From: Amorphophallus konjac
Lineage: Eukaryota; Streptophyta; Magnoliopsida; Alismatales; Araceae
Assembly (NCBI GenBank): GCA_022559845.1
Contig: CM040120.1
Coordinates: 163,476,334-163,540,333, forward strand
Reading direction: 5' to 3'
DNA: 64,000 nt
Position numbers and translations under genes: made by a program. Positions within the stretch are counted from its first letter, which is position 1; each line of letters starts with the position of its first letter. A model generated the notes under the pieces. That model was not told the origin of the DNA and made no database searches. It was given only the letters and a program-made list of their open reading frames with translations. This document shows positions 56,010 through 64,000 of the stretch, piece after piece.

Positions 56010-58175
56010 TTAAGCAAATGTGTTTGGAACCCAACCAAATTTGGGTCCCATCATACTCTTCAAATTTTCAAAGCATGAAGCCATTTCTTTTGGAATCCAG
56101 ACTTTTCTAACATTCATGTTTTGTTTGCTTAGAGCAGAGATTTGGTTTTTCTTTTCAACTTTGACATTCATTTTCTGTTTGGAGGTTCTTGGTTGGAATT
56201 TGTGGAAGTTTGATGAAGTTGGCTTCTTAACCCATTGTGGCCATTGGTTGTTCTTGGGTTGAAAATAATTATTTTGCCATCTATGGGATTGATGAACACA
56301 GAAATCACAATTGTCCCAAAAATATGGTGATGCTGGCCTATATGAGTGGGCAGTCCAATTGTCTGGAAGGTTTAGCATGCGATGGCCAAGGAAGTGTTGA
56401 CTTATGCTACAGGGAAGGTTGACCTTTCTTAGGTTTTTGGACATGCTTTTTGAGAATTTCAGTTACTACCTCTTTAATCTTTTCTTTTCCTTTGGATGTT
56501 GTTTTTGAGGTTGAAGCATCAGAAGAGGAAACAAATGTGACTGTTTTTAAACCAATTGGCCTTTTATTTGTAGGTTCAAAACATAATCCTTCCTTGTTGA
56601 AGTTCATTCTGGTTCCTAGCAATGCATCTAGGTTTTCCCTTCCATCCACAAATTTTTCTAAAGATTGTTGTTTGTCCTTTAACTCTTTTTGTAGGTTTCA
56701 ATGTTTTGCAAGAGTTGAGTGTTGACATGTTTGACAGCTTCATACTTCTCATTGCTTAATTTGTTGTCCTTTTCATAGGTTTGCATTTTGAGTTTCATGC
56801 TGTCAATTTCATTCCTTAAGTCCTCATTTTCAGTTTCTAAGTCAGCCATTTCTTTTCTTCCTTCCTCCAGGTTCTCAATCATTTTCTTAAGATTTTCAAT
56901 TTTAGTTTCAAGTAGAGCATTCTTATCATCCTTGTCATGATCATGCACAAAAGAATTGATTTTCTTTTTCAATGATTTATTTTGCTTTTTGTACATTTCA
57001 TATTTTTCCATGAGTTGTATATATGCATCCTCCCAATCATCAATTGTATAATCTTCAAATGGATAATTTACCTCAATTTCTTCATCACCTTTGGCGATAA
57101 GGCAGAAATCTTCTTTTTCTTTGTCCGAGGAGCTAGTTCCGTCATCGCTTTCTTCTTCATCGCTCCATGTGGACACCATGGCCTTGTTCTTATTCTTGCC
57201 CTTCCATTTGTCAGCTTTTCTGAATCTGTTGGGACAATCATTCTTGAAATGCCCTGGTTTGTTGCAAGAATAACAAATGATTTTGTCAGATTTCATAGAG
57301 TTTTCAGAATTAGATTTGAAACTATTTCTTACCCTTGACCTTCCTCTCATGAAGCTCTTACCTTCCTTTCTCAGGAATTTCTTGAACTTACGTGTGAGCA
57401 TGGCTGCGTCATCCTCATCTCGCTCACTTCCCGAATCCTCACCTTCATCAGAAGTATCTTGACGGCTGGGCCCAGCTTTAAGAGCTAGGGACTTCTTCTT
57501 AGGTGCCTCAGCCTCTTTGTTCTTGAGGTTGATCTCATAGGTCATTAATGACCCAATGAGTTCATCTACCTTTGTGGTTGCGAGATCTCTTGATTCTTCA
57601 ACAACGGTTGCCTTCGTGTGCCATGCTGGAGTTAATGATCTGAGAATTTTTCTTACAAGTTGTTGCTCTGTATATTTCTTTCCCAAATCAGTTAAACTAT
57701 TAGTAAGCACAGTTAAGCGAGCATACATATCTTGAATTGACTCATCAGCCTTCATGCGGAACATTTCATATTCAGAAACTAAAATATTGGCTTTTGTTTC
57801 TCGTACCTGAGAGGTTCCTTCGTAGATTACCTCTAGCTTATCCCACATCAATTTCACAGTTGCGCAGGTGGCTACTCTTGAGACTTCAACTGGATGGAGT
57901 GAGCATTGCATGATATGTTTAGCACTCCAGTTGACGGTGGATTGCCGTATTTGTTCTTTGGTCCACAAGTCCTCATTATCCGTAAGCTCATACGGACCTT
58001 TGCTGATCACACGCCAAAGTTTGTAGTGTTGGGTGCGAATGAACACCTGCATGTGATGTTTCTAATAAGGATTGTTAGATCTAGTGAAATAAGGAGGTCT
58101 GTTCACAGAGTGTCCTTCAGGTAAATAACCCTTAGATGCTGATCCACCATTTCCCTCAAGGTCGTTGGACCCCAT
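56010..58175 (-). pseudogene. S2 Gag, broken
   Basis: The likely start is ATG 58175 (MGSNDLEGNGGSASKGYLPE), 13 bp past the PBS; a TAG replaces Trp in the PYW motif 37 codons later. The frame is then open for 457 codons from Met 58052. Counting from there: residues 1-190 Gag core (GPYELTDNEDLW, IYEGTSQV, LRSLTPAWHTKATVVEE), CCHC knuckle 260-273 (CYSCNKPGHFKNDC), acidic segment about 297-320, coiled coil about 365-457. A shift at about 56680 leads to DGRENLDALLGTRMNF (56649-56407), and a further shift to a C-terminal part with MGPKFGWVPNTFA, just before the protease. Gag forms the particle; the coiled coil is typical of Sireviruses. Confidence 0.85.
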
Positions 58176-58187
58176 AATGAGAGATTA

Positions 58188-58200
58188 GGCTCTGATACCA
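58188..58200 (-). promoter_or_regulatory. S2 primer binding site (initiator-Met tRNA type)
   Basis: TGGTATCAGAGCC on the minus strand, two bases from the 5' LTR edge at 58203. Confidence 0.9.
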
Positions 58201-58202
58201 CT

Positions 58203-60049
58203 TGTTGTGTAGTGGACATCGGATCTAGAGGGGAGGGGTGAATAGATCTGCCCCTCTTTTCGCAATGTAACCCTCTATATAGCTAGATGAGATAAATTAC
58301 AGCGGAATATAACTAGCTAAACGAAGGACACAACGATTTGCTTAGTAAGATGATTACTAATATATCGATTCGAACCTAAGCATGCATTTAGAACGAAACA
58401 ATCATACAAACAAACCACAACACACGAGATTTTAAGGTGGTTCAGACTGAATCCCCAGTCCTACGTCCACCCCTCACCAAATCCGGTGAGGCTCCACTAG
58501 TGACACGCACTGAACCGCAATTCGGAAAGACCACCGATTGCCTTCCTACTAACCACCGGTAGGGACGTCAACGCCGCAGATCGGACAACTTCCGATTGCC
58601 TTCCTACTAACCAGCAGTAAGGATGATCTTCAATTCCAAATGTTTGAATGAAATAGAAAAGAACAATTATGAAAATACTCAATCAAGATATGAAATATGC
58701 TCAAGGAGAAAAGATCTTGTCTGAGTTTGGTGGAGCTTGAATCTGATGCTTCACTTGGCTTGGAGTTGATCTCCTCTTGAAGTAGCTTGAATCACTTGGA
58801 GATATGATGAAGAACTTCTTCCCGGAGTACTGTTCACAACTACAGTACTCGAACTCCTCTTCCTTGAACACACCCTTGCAGCCTCCTTTGATCTCCCTTA
58901 TTAGCCTTTCTTGCTTCTACTCTTCCTTGGAGGTTGCTGGATTGAGATATGAACTTGAATCAACTTGAGTTGATGGAGAGAGTGTTGGATGTAGCTTTGA
59001 TCTTCCTTTTGATCCTCTTGAGTTGATGAAGAGGAAGAAGGATGCAGTTTAGATCACCTTTGAACCCCTTGATTGCTTCTTCTTCCTTGGAGGTTGAGAT
59101 GGCTTCAGATCTGGACTTGAATGCCTTGGAATGGATGAAGAACTCCTTCCCGAAACACTGTTCATTGAGGTGCTACAGTACCTCAGAAATGGCCTCCCTT
59201 GATCTCTCTTGAAGCCTTGAAGCATTAGAGTTTCTAACCCCTCAAGTGTTGGTTTTATAGACCTTGAATGGTCCATAGACACCCTCCAGACTAGATCCAT
59301 AAATCATGGAAGATTAGGTAAGGTTTGATTAAACAAATCCATGGAAAGGGGCTGGCCACGAGGTGGAATTCGAAGTCAAACAAGGCTGCATCGGGGCTGG
59401 CGGTCGACCTGCAGCTCCTGGCGGTCGACCGCTACTATGAAACCTGCAAACGGGCAGTCCCTAGGATTTCCGGTGGACTGCCACTGGCTGGCGGTCGACC
59501 GCTAGTTGAAACACATGAAAACTGGCGATCCCTGGTTGGGGCGGTGAACCGCCCCTGTGCTGGCGGTCGACCGCCAGCTGGGACGACCCCGGGCTTGCCC
59601 GGGTCGGTCCGTTACGTGCTTTGGTTCCGTCGCTTAAGTTCTTTAGCGGCCCGTTCATGTTCGTGACATCTCCCTTGATAGTCTAAAAGGCATCAATTGT
59701 GTTTCTGGCCTTGGATTCTCTTGGCTATATTTCTTTGTGCATTGACCTTGGATGTGTGACAAGCCGAATATCGCGTGTCGACTTGTGCTTGTTTTCGCAT
59801 CCTTGCTTGGGCGCGATCCACGAGCTTTCACTTTTGCCGACTCCACTGAATTTCTTTTCCATGTAATGGCATACCTATCATAATCAAACCATCACGTATG
59901 TCAATTACATGAGAGTGGGAAATATCGATGACGAATAGTGTTTAGCCATTATCAAAACCAAGAATACCACAGGACTCATATGACCATAGAATGATGTCGA
60001 ATGACCCAAGTGACCACAGAATGACTCAAATGACCTCAGGGACACAACA
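58203..60049 (-). repeat. S2 5' LTR
   Basis: 1847 bp, matching 49677-51523. The minus-strand TATA box CTATAAAA is at 59253-59260. Palindromes upstream of it: GCGGTCGACCGC near 59420 and 59492, an 18-bp palindrome with a GA centre near 59538-59555, and a perfect 20-bp palindrome at 59559-59578. It drives the element's transcription leftward. Confidence 0.9.
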
Positions 60050-60054
60050 ACGCA
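60050..60054. repeat. S2 target-site duplication, right copy
   Basis: ACGCA, one mismatch from ACCCA at 49672-49676. Confidence 0.6.
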
Positions 60055-60668
60055 TGATTAAAAATTAATAATTATGGAACCTGGCTCTGATAATTCTTCA
60101 TGAGTATATTTTTAGCATCTCCATAATTTTCTCAACCTTTTCATGTCTTTAGTTTCCTTAAATTCCCCGTACACATCACTATGCTATTGTTCATGCTAGT
60201 TTGAAAGAAATAAGCATTGTTTTGTGCCTAGCAATGTACCTGCCTAATGCTTTAAAACGTGTACATAGTAAAGAATGAGCGTCTATTCAGACTGTCGCTA
60301 ATTATAAAAATAGCGCCTCTATACAAAGACGCAGATTCCTGGTAATTAGTTAAAAATGTTAATAATTCTAAAAACAATGAATTGACGTCCAAGGCATAGA
60401 TGCTATTTATAGATATGGCGCCTTCGTGAAAGGTTGCCAATTTAATGTAACATTATTTAAATTCAGTTAATTGTTGATTTAGTGCCCCTCTAGGGAGACG
60501 CTAATTCTTTAATTGATGCCCTCTATATTGGCGTTATTTCCTGTCTCTCATGTTTTATCGGGTTTTTGACCCATATCGCGGGTCTTTTGGCACTCTTATC
60601 TCAAGTCTGAAGATAGAGTCCATGTTTCACATTGTTTCACGCTTACACCTCAACTCTTTATGATGATT

Positions 60669-60788
60669 GGACCCTCCGCGGGATATTCCTTCCTTCAGAC
60701 TTGTACTTTCTTTATTGAGACCTCCGTAAGTCTACGCTAGCCTTGGATTCTCTCAAGGTAGCCGAGCAGGTTGTACCCTCAAAACCCT
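60669..60788 (+). repeat. Conserved LTR block, copy E (X-B)
   Basis: GGATATTCCTTCCTTCAG, GAGACCTCCGTAAGTCTACG, GCCGAGCAGGTTGTACC, AAAACCC. Closest to copy A. Confidence 0.8.
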
Positions 60789-61956
60789 AGAATCTTGTTT
60801 ATCATGTCACTCTGAAGAAACATGATGCCCTAGCCATCATAGAGCACTGTTTATAGTGTTCTATGAGAAGTCTGTCTCTGTCTGGAATTAGCGACTAGAC
60901 AGTGGATGCCAATTGAATTAGCGACCACGTCATGCCCCGCCGCGGAATATCGGAACGAGGCAATTACAATCATTCATGACAATCAGAGCAGTAACGAACA
61001 AAAGTTAGCATAAATGCAAGGAAGAATGAATTACTCAAACTACTGCTAATTTATTCATAAACGAGAAATAATAGTTCCAAAGTATAACTGACAACTTACA
61101 ATGACTCCAATTTAATCTAAACACTAATAAAGATTACAACTCTTCTTGGACCAAAAACATTAAACTGACAACATACAATCGACTTCTCTCAACACAACTT
61201 AATAGTCATCTAACTGACACCACTTAACACTACAAAAGCTATCAAGTCCACGACTATCAGGATCACTCCAGGGTCTTCACTCTCGCCCATTCCCATCAGT
61301 TTGTGAATCCTCCTCGAAATTACCTGGAAAAGGGGGAAAAACTAGGTGAGCGAATGCTCAGTAGATTTTAAAGCAAGCAAAGTATAAGTGATTAGACAAT
61401 TTAATAATGTCATGCGAGATAATGAATAATAAAACAAATTAAGGACAATAACTAGAAATGGCGAGACGACAAGAATGTAGGCAATAATTTAGAAATAAGT
61501 TGAACAGAATTTTAACATGTTCCAAGATTTGGCCGATCAAGCATGCAAGTATAGCAAGCCGTATAGAGTTCAGCCTTCCAGTAGAAAGGATATGAATGTT
61601 GTAGACCACACACTAGCAAGTACTCGGTGCAATGCCTCACCATGTCATGACAACTCCCTAGGGCACTAGTACTTTTCGGGCGCTCCTCCCAAGACCAGAC
61701 CGGGCCCTTATGATGCATTGGCATTGACTTGGTGGATCCAAGATCCCAAGTAATATCTAGACATTCATTGGAATCGGCCAACAATTCCAAAGTCAAGTGG
61801 TGAAACTTATCATCTAGGACCAAGTGATTTTTTAATAATTGAAAAGAAGTCAAGAGATTAAGGGGTATGATCAAGACAGTTTTTTATAGCACAAGACATC
61901 TTGACTCGGCTATTGAGGCACACAAGACACACACGGAAAATAAGCTCTTAACAAGT

Positions 61957-63135
61957 TGCGGTCATGAATGGGCCGCAAATAAGAATAAAACGGTCTATAA
62001 TGGACCGCAAAGGTCAATACCTGGCCAAAGGATGAAGCCCAGCGTTGAAGGGTGCAAACGGTCCAAGAGGGGCTGCAAAAAGGGATAAAGATGGTCCTCA
62101 TTGGGCAGCCTCAAACAGAAATGGTCCTTAGTGGGCCGCTACAAGAAAACACGGTCCAATGCTAGCCGCAACTACGTTGGGCCCAGCAATGGTTATCAGT
62201 TGACTCAGCTGATCCTTGGTCAGCATAGGCATGGTGGAACCAGACCAGGGTCCAACCCACATATCCCAGGGCTCAGGTCGACTTACACAAGGCTAGGTCA
62301 ACTGTAAATCAAGGGAAAGTCGACCGACAAACTGGCACACAAGCCAGGTCAAAATTCAGAAATGCCATCAGCAAATGGCCGTGCACTGGAAAAGGACGGT
62401 CTTCAATATGGCCGCTATAGATAGTAGCGGTCCCAGAAGGGCCACAATCAGACAGAACAGTCCCAAATTGGGCTGTGAAAACATGCGATTCGATCGAGTC
62501 GATAAGTTCGGCTTTGGGGGTACAACCCGCTCGGCATCTTAGTGGGAATCCGAAGCTCGCGGTATCTTATGGAGGTCTCATAATAGAGGTCCTAGTCCGA
62601 CGGAAGGAACATCCGGTGGAGAGTCCCAACTATTACAAGATTAAAGGTTATAAACCATCGAAAAATGAGAGTATAGCGGTCAGCCAGCACCACTGGAGTG
62701 GGGTGACTATTAAAGAATCCTAGTAAATTTGCCATAATAACAATTAACATTGAAGTAATACTTTCATAATTGAATTGAATTATATGTGACAAGGGGAACA
62801 ATAATTTAGGATATGATCACAGTTAAATCAGGCATTTCAAATGTGCCACATAATGCATTTATTAGGTGTGTTTCTATCCTACACATGTTGTCTAAACAAG
62901 GGGAACACAATTAATAAAATCATCATTTTATTAACTTGTATGTCAATGGCGGTCTGTCGTGCAGTCGCTAGTATTCAGAAGCAGTCAAAAGCTGGCCGCA
63001 ACCTAAACCCTTTCGGTCTATCGCGAAGCCGCTAGCATAAAATGAGTTTCAAAGTTAAAAAAAAAAAAGAAAAATGGTCTGTCATGGGACTGCCAAGGGT
63101 AGGGACGGTTCCTGATATGATCGCAACCAGTTCGC
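61957..63135. repeat. CGGTC...GCCGC palindromes in LTR G
   Basis: 61957-61977 pairs TGCGG with CCGCA across 11 bases. About 12 further, weaker modules lie at 61990-62470 and 62945-63135, for example ACGGTCTATAATGGACCGC and CGGTCTATCGCGAAGCCGC. Confidence 0.7.
62513..62626 (-). repeat. Conserved LTR block, copy F (LTR G)
   Basis: Minus strand: GGATGTTCCTTCCGTCGG, GAGACCTCCATAAGATACCG, GGATTCCCACTAAGATGCCG, GGGTTGTACC. The most diverged copy, yet collinear. Confidence 0.75.
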
Positions 63136-64000
63136 CGCTTCGGCCTCCGTCGAACTCCGATAGACCTCGATTGCGACATGAGATTCACGTGGTATAATAC
63201 ATAAAAATTGGGCAAAAAGGTATTAATAGAAGGAGGACAAAAGGTTGCACAGTATATCATGATGAATTAAGATTTGAGCCTGCATAAACCTAACATTGGT
63301 TTAAGATAAAAAGAGGGGTAACACGATCGATGCCCTAATTTTGGCATGCTCTGACTAAAATATGAAAGATGACTTATATACTCAATAGAAATTGGGGCTT
63401 TGGTACCAAATTAAAGAGGACTCGAAGGCACTTCTAATGGTGTAACTTAATTAAGATTTGGTATGCTAGAACCTACCTTAATCGAAGAATAATGGATGTC
63501 GAACGGTCGGAACTGCACCGAACTCCTCGCTTCAATCTCGTCGATTCCTCCCTCGATCACACTCCACACCGGCCGCAACAGCAAAAGAGTTTTCTAGGTC
63601 GGGCTAGGGTTAGTTTTATAGAAGGAAATTTGATCTAGGGGAGATGATAAGGTTGGATAGAGTCCATGATCTTGACGCGCGCGAAAATCATGAATTGACC
63701 AAGTCATGCCACCCTTACATTCAAAATTAGACTCATAGGGTTAGGGTTTCGCAAAGGAAAGAGAGGGGAACGGGTCTCCTATAAGGGCCGATCGATTGGA
63801 CTTGGTTTGGCCTCGAATGGTTGAGAAATTGGTATGAATTTAGCGATCCAAGGATCGATCAAACCAACACTGATTTTCACCCTAAAAACCTTAAATTCGA
63901 CTTGATTGGAATTTCATTTAGGGGTGAACCCAGAAGACAAAAAAATCTAGGAATTGGGTCCTCTACATGATTACCATTTTCCCATATTTTTATAAACTAT

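Larger units (their letters stand above)
49677..60049 (-). mobile_element. Full-length Sirevirus S2 (Ty1/copia), internally deleted
   Basis: Two LTRs of 1847 bp (49677-51523 and 58203-60049) with TGTTGTG/CACAACA ends, PBS at 58188-58200, polypurine tract at 51524-51537, minus-strand gag-pol from 58175 to 53429, then 1.9 kb of noncoding 3' region. By eye the LTRs differ by about 3 percent in the first 550 bp, suggesting fairly recent insertion. Pol order is PR-INT-RT-RH (copia). The first half of RT is deleted. Coiled-coil Gag, multiple polypurine motifs and palindromic LTRs place it in Sirevirus. Confidence 0.93.
48678..60927 (+). mobile_element. Chromovirus F 3' LTR (X-B), split by Sirevirus S2 and cut by LTR G
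   Basis: 48678-49676 plus 60050-60927. It starts TGTAGCACCCCAG, has a TATA-like TATATAT at 49116-49122, a donor-like AGAG/GTAGGT at 49418/49419, palindromes (49560-49650 and 60268-60530) and the conserved block (60669-60788). It is the same family as X-A. The part after the block is lost where LTR G begins, so the acceptor and LTR end are missing. Small ORFs at 49101-49511 are spurious. Confidence 0.7.
61324..63476 (-). other. Putative LTR-contained intron, G
   Basis: Donor TTAAG/GTAGGTT at 63477/63476, pyrimidine tract CCCCCTTTTCCAG ending at 61324, length 2153. Same order as in T2, D and X-A. Inferred only. Confidence 0.4.
60928..64000 (-). mobile_element. Chromovirus-type LTR G, right end outside the window
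   Basis: The left edge CGTCATGCCCCG matches TGTCATGTCCCG of LTR D, so the LTR is minus-oriented and interrupts X-B. Minus-strand order from the right: TATA CTATAAAA (63621-63614), donor TAAG/GTAGGT (63477/63476), palindromes (63135-62945), conserved block (62626-62513), palindromes (62470-61957) and acceptor TTTTCCAG at 61324. Candidate ORFs inside are not genes. The start of the LTR and the rest of the element lie beyond base 64000. Confidence 0.65.

Overview
The window is plant nuclear DNA made almost entirely of nested, decayed retrotransposons; I see no host protein gene, tRNA, rRNA or CRISPR array. The lineages are plant-specific: Sirevirus-type Ty1/copia (PBS matching initiator-Met tRNA, coiled-coil Gag, several polypurine tracts, palindromic LTRs), Tekay/Del-like Ty3/gypsy chromoviruses with very long LTRs (about 3.3-3.6 kb), a Tat-lineage Ty3/gypsy remnant with an antisense extra ORF, and L1-type LINEs with DUF4283 and zf-RVT domains. 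A large-genome flowering plant fits; I cannot name the species.

Layout. 1-10121: minus-strand Sirevirus S1 (integrase to 5' LTR), split by LINE L1 (551-6640) with a 13-bp target duplication. 10122-11457: gypsy-type LTR fragment Y, rich in 21-bp palindromes. 11458-21230: gypsy LTR X-A, split by minus-strand LINE L2 (11634-17818) with a 10-bp duplication. 21345-26616: LTR and 3' noncoding region of Sirevirus S3. 27469-31622: Tat-lineage remnant (plus-strand antisense ORF, then minus-strand integrase). 31623-42949: nearly complete chromovirus T2 with both LTRs. 42950-43357: a Gag zinc-knuckle fragment. 43358-47770: minus-strand chromovirus D (LTR plus integrase), head to head with plus-strand chromovirus F (48031-48664), whose 3' LTR X-B starts at 48678. 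X-B is split by a full-length Sirevirus S2 (49677-60049, 10.4 kb, paired 1847-bp LTRs). 60928-64000: minus-strand chromovirus LTR G, cut by the window edge.

The coding regions encode the usual Gag, protease, integrase, reverse transcriptase and RNase H, or LINE endonuclease/RT, and all are broken. Many of the stops I checked look like CAG to TAG changes, as expected from decay of methylated CHG sites.

The least explained content is in the LTRs. (i) Gypsy LTRs carry arrays of 21-22-bp imperfect palindromes (5-bp arms around an 11-12-bp spacer) whose arms change together. (ii) A block of about 107 bp is conserved in six LTR copies of otherwise diverged families. (iii) The four long-LTR families share an order of TATA box, splice-donor-like site, palindromes plus conserved block, and polypyrimidine-AG acceptor, as if an intron lay inside the LTR leader. 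(iv) The S3 promoter holds four CACGTG G-boxes within 100 bp and a tandem array of hairpin units of about 33 bp. These are patterns read by eye; their functions are inference.
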